From Nonlabens sp. MB-3u-79 (lineage in GTDB: Bacteria; Bacteroidota; Bacteroidia; Flavobacteriales; Flavobacteriaceae): 64,000 nucleotides of DNA. The stretch lies in assembly GCF_002831625.1 (NCBI RefSeq), contig NZ_CP025116.1, forward strand, positions 434,001 through 498,000. The letters are read 5' to 3'. Positions 53,642 to 63,397 of this stretch are shown here, one piece after another. The notes below the pieces were generated by a model. That model did no database searches. It had not been told where the DNA came from and saw nothing but the letters and a program-made list of their open reading frames with translations. Position 1 is the stretch's first letter. Every line of letters starts with the position of its first letter. A program made the position numbers and the translations under genes.

Positions 53642-54124
53642 TTATAGATATTTCTTATCAAAAACAAGTGGTAGTAAATCGCGTAGAGAATGAGACTTCA
53701 AAACATTACCTGCAGCACCCATAAAATAGAGCTCGATATCCTTATCTTGATTGTTTTCATACTCGGCAATAGATTGCCTGCAGGCGCCACAAGGCGGTAC
53801 TGGTTTGTGAAAAGAATCATCTTTAGGGCTTGCTGTAATAGCCAGTTTTAAAACAGCAACACCAGGATATTGTGCTCCAGCTGCAAAAATTGCTACACGC
53901 TCTGCACAAAGTCCCGAAGGATAAGCAGCGTTTTCTTGATTGTTACCGGTAACGATCTCGCCATTCTCTAAAAGCAAGGCACAACCTACAGTAAAATTAG
54001 AATAAGGCGCATAAGCACGGTGACGGGCTTTTACAGCCAACTCCATTAAAGAGAGGTCATTTGCGGCCAGCTCTTCTTTGTTGTCGTAGACCTCTAAGGT
54101 CGTATGTATTTCTAGCTTTTTAAT
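53642..54124 (-). CDS. cdd: Cytidine deaminase, probable ATT start
   Basis: The conserved part has the zinc site SGLCAERVAIF and PPCGACRQS, plus YAPYSNFTVGCALLLENG. The first ATG (54046) would give 134 residues and lose the N-terminal helix. The same frame continues upstream as KKLEIHTTLEVYDNKEELAA then NDLSLMELAV, the family's normal N-terminus, back to ATT at 54124, 3 nt after the porV stop. That gives 160 residues, the usual length, with no ATG/GTG/TTG. The start is therefore likely ATT (or ATC), coupled to porV translation; or an error at that base. Cdd deaminates cytidine in pyrimidine salvage. Confidence 0.9.
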   Translation of the reverse strand: MKKLEIHTTLEVYDNKEELAANDLSLMELAVKARHRAYAPYSNFTVGCALLLENGEIVTGNNQENAAYPSGLCAERVAIFAAGAQYPGVAVLKLAITASPKDDSFHKPVPPCGACRQSIAEYENNQDKDIELYFMGAAGNVLKSHSLRDLLPLVFDKKYL

Positions 54125-54127
54125 GAT

Positions 54128-55303
54128 CTAGTATTCTGTGAATTCATCACCAAAATTAAAGGTAAGACCAAATCTTAAAGTTCCTTCTAGCGGACTGTTG
54201 ACGCGACTTGTAGAAAATAAATAAGAAAGATCAATATTGATTTGTGAGAATTCAAATCCCGTACCTAAGGCTAAGAATTTTCTTGCTCCTTTATCGTCTG
54301 CCTCATTAAAGTAACCCAAGCGCATTGCAAAAGCATCGTTATAGGTATACTCAAATCCTAATGCCCAAGTAAACTCTCTTATTTCTTCACTAAGACCTCC
54401 AGGGGCATCCCCGAATGATTGAAACATTCCAGAGATAAAAGTTACATCATCGTCCTGACCTTCTAAAATTTCACGTGGCGTCCCGTTCCCGTTTGCATCT
54501 CCGTCTTCTCTAATCGGTGGTGTAGGAACTAATAATTTATTGACCTCAGCAGTCACTCCTATTTTACTAAAACCATCGTTGAGGATAAAATCAAAACCTC
54601 CACCTAAAGCCATATTTGTAGGAATAAAGTTTTCTTGTCCTCCAGCGTCGTAGGATACTTTAGGACCTATATTACTAATATTAAAACCACCTCTCCAGCG
54701 ACCATTGAAGTTGTCGTAAGCTTCTTCTTCAGACTGGTAATAACCAGAAACATCCACTCCAAAACTATTTGCCGCAGTAGCATCACTATCCACTCCTTGA
54801 ATACGTAAATCAGATCTTAAAAAACGACCTGTTACCGCCATAGCAAACTGCTCGCTTAATTTGAGTGAGTAGGTACCGTCTAAGACAAATTCATTTGGAT
54901 TTTCTTCTCTACCTGGATCTGCTGCGTCTTGACGCAATGTGATAGAACCCAAAGAGAAATACCTTAAACTACCTGCAAAAGCACTTTGATCGTTAATTCT
55001 ATTAGAATAAACCAATTGTGCAATAGCAATATCGTCCACAAGATTTCCTAAATATGGCGTGTAAGCAACTCCAAATTTGTGTTCTCTTGTGCTAAAGGCA
55101 TACTTAGCAGGATTCCACTGTTGTGACCAGGCATCTGGACTAGTTGCAACACCCATATCCCCCATACCAGCAGCCCTAGGATCTCCTGCAATTCTTAAAA
55201 AGGGTAATGCTGTGGTTATGACTCTGGTATCGTTATCCTGGGCCTTACTCAAGCTAGGAAATGCAAATGTTACTACTACAAAAAGTAAGAATATTTTCTT
55301 CAT
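54128..55303 (-). CDS. porV: T9SS outer-membrane protein PorV (LptO)
   Basis: The 391-residue product has a signal peptide (KIFLLFVVVTFAFPSLSKAQ), then the PorV start VITTALPFLRIAGDPRAAGM, GDMGVATSPDAWSQQWNPAK and a FadL-like beta-barrel ending LRFGLTFNFGDEF. PorV shuttles T9SS cargo from the secretion pore to the sortase PorU at the outer membrane. It follows porU on the same strand with 43 nt between, the common flavobacterial arrangement, and is followed without a gap by cdd. Confidence 0.95.
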   Translation of the reverse strand: MKKIFLLFVVVTFAFPSLSKAQDNDTRVITTALPFLRIAGDPRAAGMGDMGVATSPDAWSQQWNPAKYAFSTREHKFGVAYTPYLGNLVDDIAIAQLVYSNRINDQSAFAGSLRYFSLGSITLRQDAADPGREENPNEFVLDGTYSLKLSEQFAMAVTGRFLRSDLRIQGVDSDATAANSFGVDVSGYYQSEEEAYDNFNGRWRGGFNISNIGPKVSYDAGGQENFIPTNMALGGGFDFILNDGFSKIGVTAEVNKLLVPTPPIREDGDANGNGTPREILEGQDDDVTFISGMFQSFGDAPGGLSEEIREFTWALGFEYTYNDAFAMRLGYFNEADDKGARKFLALGTGFEFSQINIDLSYLFSTSRVNSPLEGTLRFGLTFNFGDEFTEY

Positions 55304-55346
55304 TAATAAATTTTATGGGATCGCAAATATATACTAATCCATATTG

Positions 55347-58300
55347 TTATAAAATAACGAGCTTTTCGATCTTGCTCGCTGACTTGTTAGTTAACGTAGA
55401 TTTTACGGTAATCTTATACACATAAACACCTTTTCCCAATCGCTGACCAAAATCATCTCTTCCATCCCATGTAATTTCTCGAGAGGTAAAACCAGTCGTT
55501 GTAAGATTTTGATTCTTACTCCAGACTACTTTACCGCTTATGGTCATTACTTGTACTTGTACGTCAAGCGGCTCAAAAGGTCGGTTGTGATTGAACCAAA
55601 ACTCTGTGTAGGTGGTAAACGGATTGGGGTAATTCAAAACTCTAGTCAGCTCGACCCCATCAGATTCTGACACGACAAATTGAATCTCATTCATCGCACT
55701 ATTGTTATAAGTGTCCCAAGCTGTTACTTTTAATGTATGAAGTCCCGGCGCTATATCTCTTAACGGGAAAAATACTTTCCCTTTAGTAAAATCGTCTTCC
55801 TCAGCTTCGTAATAATCGTTTAATATAAACGGATTGGTTTCATCGCCATCTAAAATCCCAGTAATGTCATGACCTATACCACTTGAGGTATTGATACCGT
55901 TATCATCATTTAAAAAAGCTAATAAAAAAGGATCCCTATCGGTAATACCGCCAGAAACAAAGTTGGTGTCGTTCATAAACAAGCCTACTTCCGGCCCTAT
56001 ATCATCTGCAGGAGCATTGCGGTTGATACCTCCTATTTGTATGTCTTGAGAAAAGCCATTTTGATCTTCTGGAAGGTTGGTTCTTTTTGCATAAAAAGAA
56101 ACCCGCCCAGTACCTATAGGAATTTGTGTATCCCTAGGCATGATAAAATCAAATTCAAATTGGCCATTAGTAATCGTTGCCTGACCTCTGAACAATGCTT
56201 CTCCCAACTGGCTGAACTGCAATTTTATAACTTCCCCAGGCGGAGAACCTGATCCAGTTTGCTCTCTGGTATTATCATTTGCCAGAGTTTCTCGATTGAT
56301 ATCTTTATCAAAAACAGTTGCAAACAAAGTACCCTCATAATCATCGATACGCGTACCAGATAAGGTTTGCACCTCGCCACCTAAAGTCACCCGATCCAGC
56401 GCTTTAAGCACATCGGTATTGGTCGCAATCGGATTTCCGTTTACGGTGTTCAATACGACACGAGGTTTAGGGAAAGCTAGTTTTAAAGCAGGATCGCCTA
56501 CAAACGCAATTACGCGACGAGTAGAATTAGATTGAAAACGAGGATCTGTTTTAGAAAGCCTTAGGGCTTCGGCCATAGAAACCGGCTCTACATTATTATA
56601 ACTGAACAAATATTCATCTATAATATTATTAAATCCTGCACCTACATTTACAAAAATCAATCGGTTGGTTGCTACCGATGCTATCGCTCCACCTCGTGGA
56701 TTTAAGTAAGTCAACTCACCGCCACTTACTCGTAATGGATTATCATAGCGTGTGAATTCACAAGTGACGGTTATAAATAAAGGCAGTGTGTTTGGATTGC
56801 GCAGATTTTCTACCAAGGATTGCGTTATGACAAACTCTCGTGCCAGACCATCTTCATTTCCATGACCAAAATAATTGATCACCAAAGAACCTTGTTCAAA
56901 AGCATCTTTAATATCATTTACCGCATCGGGATATTTAGGCCCCCCTGCGGTACTGAATTGCTGGTAACTATCCAATAGGATTTTATTGATATTGTAGTCT
57001 GGTCGGTTGGCAAAAATTTCATCCCCGAGATCATTTACGTTTTCTTGTAAAATACCATCAGAAGCTATATCTACATCGTCTCCTATCAACGTAATATTAT
57101 TCCTCCATTTATTAAAAGCAGGCTCTGCGGTATAACTAATCACCTTGTCTACCATTTCCCTAGCTTCTTGTAGATCACTCACAATCATTCGACCTACCGC
57201 AATATCCATGAGATTACTTGCCGTAACAGCACCTTCTCCATCATCCATAAAAACATAAAAATCATCTGTACAATAGGAAGTGGTTAAAGAAGTACTCTCT
57301 ACCGAAAAATAGGACGGCACAATATTATCTCGTACTCTAATTCTGTCTTTATAATCATAACTCGCATCACCGAATAGATTCAAATATTGAATCCTATTTG
57401 CTGGCGAGGAAGCATTGTCATATATGTAACGTACAAAATTTCTAATCGCACTGATATCTTGTCTTCCTTCTGAGAACTCATCGTAGATTTCTTGCAACGT
57501 AACCACTTTAGTATTGAGGTTGTTTTCAGTGATGTGATAGTTAGCCAGTCGTTGTGCCTCAGATCGCAAAAATTGTGGGGTTACAATGAGGTAATCGATA
57601 TCGCTAAAGTTTCCAGAACGATCATCAAATATAGTTCCCTTCAGATTTTGATTTGCGACACGGCTGTTACTTATAGAAACTACATTGTAGTAATCAGTGT
57701 TATCTACCGCTACATAGTCTTTGGTCTCGCCACCAGTATCTACAAAAGAAAAAGCAGCACTTTGAGCCGTATTAGAAACCTTACGCACGTTATAAGGATC
57801 TGACACATCCCAAACCTCATTGATCTCTGAAGCATTAGAGAATTGGTAGGCTACCACCCCGGCTTGAGATGAAGCATTGGGAACCGTAAACCTAAACTGT
57901 TCCCCTACCCCAGTAAGACTTTGAGGCACTTCAAGACTTATATAATCCAGATAACCTGAAGCACCTGGATTTCCATTATTATTATAAGAAACAGTAACTG
58001 TAACAGCACTTGAACTGAGGTTCGTATTGTTATTTAAAAAGTTGGCACGACTTGCAGCACGTATATTTTGGCCAGCTATCCCAGAGAGATTGGAGCTTCC
58101 TATAGCCTGCCCGTTCACGTTAAATGACATAGAAGTAGCATTATCTGCTACAGCGCCCGTAGTGATTCTAATTCTTGCTGGTAACGTACTAACTACATTT
58201 TCAAACTCAAACTCAAAAGACTGCTCTGGCTCAAAGTCAAAACGCTCTCCATACCAGATGCGACCTATAGAGGCAATATTTCTTTCATCTACTTCATAGT

Positions 58301-59201
58301 GGTGCTTTGCATAATAATAGTCATAAGTAACCGCAGCGACGCCAGTAGGTTGAATAAGCGGTAAAATACGTTTCCCTACCGCACCATCTACCGTGATGTA
58401 GTAATAAGAATCATCTGTATAGGGATTGATAAAACTATCGTTTTCTGCTACATAATCAGAATCGGTAGCGGTACCATAAAACAGTACTTGATCATTATTA
58501 TCAAAACGACCGTCAGTAGATCCAGTTACCGTAATAGCAATCTCTGGCGCATCATAAAACTGCTCATCACTATTGATCAGAGGCAAAGATGTACCACCAT
58601 GACCATATATTTTAATTCGTGCAGGGTCAATCCGACTCACATCTATTCCTAAGTTAGAAAGAAAAGAACTGTTGATGCGATTCACTCCCGTTTTAGCTAC
58701 TTTAAATCGGTACCAGTCTCCAGAGGCTAAAATGGAGTTGCCAAAACTCGCATTCTTGGTCGGAGTAGAAAAAGGGGCATATTCATAAGAATAATTAAAC
58801 GAGAGTACCTTTTGGTACTGATTTCCTTCTTTATAGATCGGGGAGATGTTCAGTTGAGCATAATTACGCTTTCGCGAAAGCGCATTTCTCAAAGAATATT
58901 GTAATCCGTCAGGAATTTGTGAACGATCCAACTGCCCTAATTCCGAAATTCTGAGGTTTTGGGTCTTTAAATTGGTGATCTTGATAGAAAACTCGTCCAC
59001 CCGTTGATTGACCTGATAACTTTTTGACCAAAGTAAATCTTCACCATTAAAAACGTGATTTTGGTTAAAAAAGGGAACCTCTAGCTGCTGGTCTCCTATG
59101 TCAAAAGATGTAAATCCTTGCCATTGAACGGACTCACTACCGCTCTGAGCTAGCGCCACACCACTTAAAAAGAAGATTATAAAGTATAATAAATGCCTCA
59201 T
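55347..59201 (-). CDS. porU: T9SS sortase PorU (C25 gingipain family)
   Basis: The 1284-residue product has a signal peptide (LLYFIIFFLSGVALAQ) and a long N-terminal beta region. The gingipain-type C25 peptidase domain has its catalytic His in NYFGHGNEDGLAREF and Cys in ITVTCEFTRYD. The end is a type A T9SS tail (LNYPNPFTTYTEFWF to GKGVYVYKITVKS). PorU cuts sorting tails from cargo and attaches the proteins to A-LPS. It works with PorV next door; a likely cargo is the protein at 6546. A palindrome copy at 58867 encodes ALSRKR. Confidence 0.96.
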   Translation of the reverse strand: MRHLLYFIIFFLSGVALAQSGSESVQWQGFTSFDIGDQQLEVPFFNQNHVFNGEDLLWSKSYQVNQRVDEFSIKITNLKTQNLRISELGQLDRSQIPDGLQYSLRNALSRKRNYAQLNISPIYKEGNQYQKVLSFNYSYEYAPFSTPTKNASFGNSILASGDWYRFKVAKTGVNRINSSFLSNLGIDVSRIDPARIKIYGHGGTSLPLINSDEQFYDAPEIAITVTGSTDGRFDNNDQVLFYGTATDSDYVAENDSFINPYTDDSYYYITVDGAVGKRILPLIQPTGVAAVTYDYYYAKHHYEVDERNIASIGRIWYGERFDFEPEQSFEFEFENVVSTLPARIRITTGAVADNATSMSFNVNGQAIGSSNLSGIAGQNIRAASRANFLNNNTNLSSSAVTVTVSYNNNGNPGASGYLDYISLEVPQSLTGVGEQFRFTVPNASSQAGVVAYQFSNASEINEVWDVSDPYNVRKVSNTAQSAAFSFVDTGGETKDYVAVDNTDYYNVVSISNSRVANQNLKGTIFDDRSGNFSDIDYLIVTPQFLRSEAQRLANYHITENNLNTKVVTLQEIYDEFSEGRQDISAIRNFVRYIYDNASSPANRIQYLNLFGDASYDYKDRIRVRDNIVPSYFSVESTSLTTSYCTDDFYVFMDDGEGAVTASNLMDIAVGRMIVSDLQEAREMVDKVISYTAEPAFNKWRNNITLIGDDVDIASDGILQENVNDLGDEIFANRPDYNINKILLDSYQQFSTAGGPKYPDAVNDIKDAFEQGSLVINYFGHGNEDGLAREFVITQSLVENLRNPNTLPLFITVTCEFTRYDNPLRVSGGELTYLNPRGGAIASVATNRLIFVNVGAGFNNIIDEYLFSYNNVEPVSMAEALRLSKTDPRFQSNSTRRVIAFVGDPALKLAFPKPRVVLNTVNGNPIATNTDVLKALDRVTLGGEVQTLSGTRIDDYEGTLFATVFDKDINRETLANDNTREQTGSGSPPGEVIKLQFSQLGEALFRGQATITNGQFEFDFIMPRDTQIPIGTGRVSFYAKRTNLPEDQNGFSQDIQIGGINRNAPADDIGPEVGLFMNDTNFVSGGITDRDPFLLAFLNDDNGINTSSGIGHDITGILDGDETNPFILNDYYEAEEDDFTKGKVFFPLRDIAPGLHTLKVTAWDTYNNSAMNEIQFVVSESDGVELTRVLNYPNPFTTYTEFWFNHNRPFEPLDVQVQVMTISGKVVWSKNQNLTTTGFTSREITWDGRDDFGQRLGKGVYVYKITVKSTLTNKSASKIEKLVIL
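58867..58882. repeat. Palindrome CGCTTTCGCGAAAGCG (copy 9)
   Basis: Exact copy inside porU, translated as ALSRKR on the minus strand. Confidence 0.9.
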
Positions 59202-59398
59202 CGATAGTCTAACGGTCCTTACGAGTAATTAGTATGTAAATAAAATTCACAAAGTTTTACAAAGTCGAATAATAAATGCCTTTCATCGACGTTTAATATG
59301 CTTGAACGACAAATGTAATGCGAATAATGTTAATTAATGCTTTCGTATTTGAGGGAAATAATTATATTGCGAATCATTTTTCAAAACAAATTTCCAAA

Positions 59399-61096
59399 AT
59401 GAAGAAGTACTTTGCAGTAAAAGCAGTCTTTGCTCTCTTATCCGGTATGGCTATAGTGAGTTGTGGTGGTGGTGGAAGCGACTACACCAGCACATCTCGT
59501 GGAACCGGTTGGGACGTAACCGGTAAAAACGGATTTGAATTAAGCACTAAATATAAAGAACAGGATACGGGACCCGGTCTTGTATTCATAGAAGGTGGTA
59601 CATTTACCATGGGCCGTGTTAAAGATGACCCTATGCACGATTGGAACAATACTCCTAATCAACAGCACGTGCAATCTTTTTATATGGATGAAACAGAAGT
59701 GACTAACGGGATGTATCTAGAGATGCTAGAATACATCAAAGCCGTTTTCCCTGCTGATGACGAAGCATACAGTAAAATCTATAATGGAGCTGTACCAGAT
59801 ACTCTCGTTTGGAGAAACCGTTTAGGTTTTAATGAAGAAATGACAAAAAACTATTTGCGTCACCCTGCATACCAAAACTATCCTGTTGTTGGAGTAACTT
59901 GGATTCAAGCTGTTGAATTTGCTAACTGGAGGACTGATCGTGTGAATGAACTAATTCTTAACGAGCAAGGCTACACTTCTAAAAATGCTCTTACTGCAAA
60001 TCAAGGCTCGCAAGAAGTCTTCAATACAGAAACATACTTAGCTGCTCCTACTTTAGTTTATAAAGGAGATTCAACAATTACAATGGGAGGTAAAAGATCT
60101 GCTGCAGTTGTAAAAAAGAAAGAAGCAAGAGCCGCAAAAGATAGTACGCTACAAGTGAAAGGACTTTACGTGACAAGAAAAGATGGTATTCTTTTACCAG
60201 CTTATAGATTACCTACTGAAGCCGAGTGGGAATATGCTGCCTTAGGATTAGGAAGTTTACGTGAGTACAATTCTTACCGAGGTAGAAAAAAATACCCATG
60301 GGATGGACAGTACACCAGAAGTGGAAATCGCAAAACACGTGGTGATCATTTAGCTAACTTTAAGCAAGGTGATGGAGATTACGGAGGTATCGCTGGATGG
60401 AGTGATGACGGTGCAGACATTACTGCTCCTGTAAAATTCTACGAACCTAACGACTTTGGAGTTTATGAAATGGCCGGAAACGTTTCTGAGTGGGTTGCTG
60501 ATGTATATCGACCTATGATAGATGACGAGTTTAACGACTTCAACTACTACCGTGGTAATGTGTATACAAGAAATAAAATTGACAATACAGGTAAAGTCGC
60601 TATAGTTGATAAAGTAGATATAGATGAGATTCCTTATCAAACCTTAAGCAACGGTAAAGTGATTGCTCGTGCCTTACCAGGTGAAATAGAACAAGAAGCG
60701 ATCGATGAAGACGAGACTTACTTGAGAACTAATTTTGATAGAAGTGATAACCGTGACTTCCGTGATGGTGATGCACAGTCCACAAAATATTTTGCTTCAG
60801 ACAAAACAACGCAAAACAATCCTGAGAACAGAATGTACAACTCCCCCGTACACAGTGCGAGTGTTGATTCTACAGGTACTCTAGACCGTCAGTATGATAC
60901 AGATTCCAACAGAACTTCCCTTATCAACAACGAGGTAAGAGTTATCAAAGGTGGATCTTGGAGAGACAGAGCCTACTGGTTAGACCCTGCTTCCAGAAGA
61001 TCTTACCCTCAAGATATGGCAAAGGATGACTTGGGTTTCCGATGTGCGATGTCAAGAGTTGGTTCTAAAGCTAAAAAGACAAAAACTCCTCGATAA
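59399..61096 (+). CDS. gldJ: Gliding-motility/T9SS lipoprotein GldJ
   Basis: 565 residues from the ATG at 59399, which gives a lipoprotein signal ending MAIVSC followed by GGGGS; the longer frame from 59318 has no signal. The body is an FGE-sulfatase-like domain: FIEGGTFTMGRVKDDPMHDW, YMDETEVTNGMYLEML, YRLPTEAEWEYAALGLG, YEMAGNVSEWVADVY and GGSWRDRAYWLDPASRR. GldJ is an outer-membrane lipoprotein needed for gliding and for stability of the T9SS. It is divergent from porU, a conserved flavobacterial arrangement. A strong terminator follows. Confidence 0.96.
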   Translation: MKKYFAVKAVFALLSGMAIVSCGGGGSDYTSTSRGTGWDVTGKNGFELSTKYKEQDTGPGLVFIEGGTFTMGRVKDDPMHDWNNTPNQQHVQSFYMDETEVTNGMYLEMLEYIKAVFPADDEAYSKIYNGAVPDTLVWRNRLGFNEEMTKNYLRHPAYQNYPVVGVTWIQAVEFANWRTDRVNELILNEQGYTSKNALTANQGSQEVFNTETYLAAPTLVYKGDSTITMGGKRSAAVVKKKEARAAKDSTLQVKGLYVTRKDGILLPAYRLPTEAEWEYAALGLGSLREYNSYRGRKKYPWDGQYTRSGNRKTRGDHLANFKQGDGDYGGIAGWSDDGADITAPVKFYEPNDFGVYEMAGNVSEWVADVYRPMIDDEFNDFNYYRGNVYTRNKIDNTGKVAIVDKVDIDEIPYQTLSNGKVIARALPGEIEQEAIDEDETYLRTNFDRSDNRDFRDGDAQSTKYFASDKTTQNNPENRMYNSPVHSASVDSTGTLDRQYDTDSNRTSLINNEVRVIKGGSWRDRAYWLDPASRRSYPQDMAKDDLGFRCAMSRVGSKAKKTKTPR

Positions 61097-61124
61097 TTAA
61101 ATCGAGTACTTTTATAATTGTAAA

Positions 61125-61151
61125 GAAGCCCTTATTTTAAGGGCTTTTTTA
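61125..61151 (+). terminator. Terminator after gldJ
   Basis: Stem AAGCCCTTA / TAAGGGCTT with TTT loop and a T-run, 29 nt after the stop. Confidence 0.9.
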
Positions 61152-61172
61152 GTACCCAAAAAATGAACTTTT

Positions 61173-62438
61173 ATGACCGACCAGATTCATCAAATATTCC
61201 TTAAATCTACCGGAGTAAATACAGACACCCGTACCATAGAAAAAGGACAAGTATTCTTTGCCCTTTCTGGTGAAAATTTTGATGGCAATCTTTATGTAGA
61301 GGAAGCTCTTCAACAAGGAGCCGTTCATGCAGTAAGTACCGATTCCAAATGGAATGAAGATGATAGAGTAACCGTTGTAAAGGAGGTGCTGGAATGTTTA
61401 CAGCAACTCGCGACGTTGCACAGACACCATATCAATATACCCATCATAGCACTAACGGGTAGCAATGGTAAAACAACAACGAAAGAACTCATCATAGCCG
61501 TTTTATCCACTCAATTCAAGGTAAAAGGAACCGAAGGAAACCTTAACAATCACATAGGGGTGCCTCTTACCCTACTTTCATTGAACTCCAGTCATCAGAT
61601 AGGCGTTGTAGAAATGGGAGCCAACCATCCCAAAGAAATAGCCGCTTTGTGTGAGATTGCGCAACCTGATTTTGGTCTAATTACTAATTATGGCAAAGCC
61701 CACTTAGAGGGTTTTGGCGGTGTAGAAGGTGTTAAAACGAGTAAAAGTGAGCTGTATGATTACTTAAGAAAGTCAAAGGGTACAGCTATTATTGGAAGAT
61801 GGGATCCAGAACAGATCGTAAGATCAGCTGGGATTCACCAAGTATTCACCCCTGAAAACACCAGTTTGTATTCAGAAACACCCTTTGTTACATTTATCAC
61901 AGAAAACAACTTGATTAAAACACATCTTACAGGGGCATATAACTATCACAACGCACTCTTTGCGTTTGCCATAGGGCTTCTAATGGATATGAAGCCAAAA
62001 AACATTGTTGAAGGAATAGAAAGTTACATTCCTAAAAATAATCGCTCTCAGATTATTGAAGTGGGAAAGACAAAAATCATTCTCGATGCCTATAATGCAA
62101 ACCCAAGCAGCATGAAGGTGGCTATAGAAAATCTAGCAGCTCAAGAATACAAGCATAAAGTAGCTATTTTGGGAGACATGTTTGAACTAGGAGCATATGC
62201 CTTAGAAGAGCATCAAAACATGGTCAACCTTACAGAAGATTTAAAAATAAATGATGTTTTCTTATTAGGAAAGCACTTTAGTAAATCCACAACGGGTTAT
62301 GCGGTACCATTTAAAAGTTTAGATGATTTCTGTGAATCTTATAAAATAAACACTGACAAAGAGCAAGTTATATTAATAAAAGGATCCCGAGGAATGGGCT
62401 TAGAGCGCCTATTAAAAGACCAAGAATGGTATTCTTAA
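61173..62438 (+). CDS. murF: UDP-N-acetylmuramoyl-tripeptide--D-Ala-D-Ala ligase
   Basis: The 421-residue product belongs to the Mur ligase family: N-terminal FLKSTGVNTDTRTIEKGQVF, then ATP-binding ALTGSNGKTTTKE, GNLNNHIGVPLTLL, VEMGANHPKEIAAL, LDAYNANPSSM and GDMFELGAYALEEH. MurF adds D-Ala-D-Ala to the UDP-MurNAc-tripeptide, the last cytoplasmic step of the peptidoglycan precursor. Its place after gldJ is the usual flavobacterial gene order. Confidence 0.96.
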   Translation: MTDQIHQIFLKSTGVNTDTRTIEKGQVFFALSGENFDGNLYVEEALQQGAVHAVSTDSKWNEDDRVTVVKEVLECLQQLATLHRHHINIPIIALTGSNGKTTTKELIIAVLSTQFKVKGTEGNLNNHIGVPLTLLSLNSSHQIGVVEMGANHPKEIAALCEIAQPDFGLITNYGKAHLEGFGGVEGVKTSKSELYDYLRKSKGTAIIGRWDPEQIVRSAGIHQVFTPENTSLYSETPFVTFITENNLIKTHLTGAYNYHNALFAFAIGLLMDMKPKNIVEGIESYIPKNNRSQIIEVGKTKIILDAYNANPSSMKVAIENLAAQEYKHKVAILGDMFELGAYALEEHQNMVNLTEDLKINDVFLLGKHFSKSTTGYAVPFKSLDDFCESYKINTDKEQVILIKGSRGMGLERLLKDQEWYS

Positions 62439-62515
62439 AATCTTTTAAAAAAAAATAGAAAAAAGCTTTTATCAAATCAATAATTACGTAAATTTGCCAT
62501 CGCTTACGAGCAAAA

Positions 62516-62588
62516 GGTACCTTAGCTCAGTTGGTAGAGCAAAGGACTGAAAATCCTTGTGTCCCTGGTTCGATTCCTGGAGGTACCA
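62516..62588 (+). tRNA. tRNA-Phe (anticodon GAA)
   Basis: The 73-nt cloverleaf has acceptor GGTACCT / AGGTACC with discriminator A, D arm GCTC..GAGC, anticodon stem AAGGA / TCCTT with loop CTGAAAA, and T arm CCTGG / CCTGG-type with TTCGATT. CCA is not encoded. A terminator follows at once. Confidence 0.97.
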
Positions 62589-62591
62589 CAA

Positions 62592-62620
62592 AAGCCCGAT
62601 CTAAAGATCGGGCTTTTTGC
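62592..62620 (+). terminator. Terminator after tRNA-Phe
   Basis: Stem AAGCCCGATCT / AGATCGGGCTT with AA loop, followed by TTTGC. Confidence 0.9.
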
Positions 62621-62662
62621 TTTTTAAATCGATTTCATTTAATAACGTAAATTGATATTCTT

Positions 62663-63397
62663 ATGATTATAGCTATAGACATAGGTAACACCTCCATCAA
62701 GATTGCTGTAATGGATCATTTCAATATATATATAACCAAACGATCCAACCTCAGCAGTTTTACTACCGACTTACAAGGCCTGCTAGACATCTATCCAGAC
62801 GTTAATGAATTGGCACTATGTAATGTAGGAAAACTACCAAAAGAATTGGTACAATACCTCAAAGTGAAATTCCAAACCGTTTTTGAAGTGAACAGCGGTA
62901 TTCAATTACCATTTAACAATCATTATCAAAGCTTAACGTTGGGTAACGACCGCATGGCCTTAGTCGCTGGAGCGCTTTGTTTATCAGAGAAGAATAAGCC
63001 TTTACTAGTCATAGACGCTGGTACCTGCGTGACTTACGACTTTGTAGACCAAGACAAAAATTACTATGGTGGTGCCATTTCTCCAGGATTAAAATTGCGT
63101 TATGAATCCCTCCATAATTTTACAGCAAACCTACCGTTATTAGAACCACAGCATGTAAAAGAAATAGTTGGAAACACAACTGAAACATCGATTCACAGTG
63201 GCGTGATGAACGGATTGAGTTTAGAAATAAAAGGAGTTATCAAGAGCTATAAAAAGTCTCATAAAGATTTAGAAGTATTTATCACCGGTGGTGATAGCGA
63301 GCTCTTGATAAAACAACTAAAAAACCGTTTCTTTGCCACGCCTTTTTTGATGCTACAAGGCATCTATAATTTGTATCTATTTAATAAAAACCTATGA
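62663..63397 (+). CDS. coaX: Type III pantothenate kinase
   Basis: The 244-residue product has the ASKHA fold of CoaX: AIDIGNTSIKIAV phosphate loop, YQSLTLGNDRMALVAGALCL with the GxDR-type motif, LLVIDAGTCVTYDF, YYGGAISPGLKLRYESL and a C-terminal VFITGGDSELL. It phosphorylates pantothenate, the first step to CoA. The stop overlaps the next start (ATGA), so it is cotranscribed with the outer-membrane protein gene. Confidence 0.96.
   Translation: MIIAIDIGNTSIKIAVMDHFNIYITKRSNLSSFTTDLQGLLDIYPDVNELALCNVGKLPKELVQYLKVKFQTVFEVNSGIQLPFNNHYQSLTLGNDRMALVAGALCLSEKNKPLLVIDAGTCVTYDFVDQDKNYYGGAISPGLKLRYESLHNFTANLPLLEPQHVKEIVGNTTETSIHSGVMNGLSLEIKGVIKSYKKSHKDLEVFITGGDSELLIKQLKNRFFATPFLMLQGIYNLYLFNKNL

Noticed and set aside
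57492..57803. 103-codon ORF opposite porU
   Set aside because: Antisense shadow of the conserved PorU reading frame.
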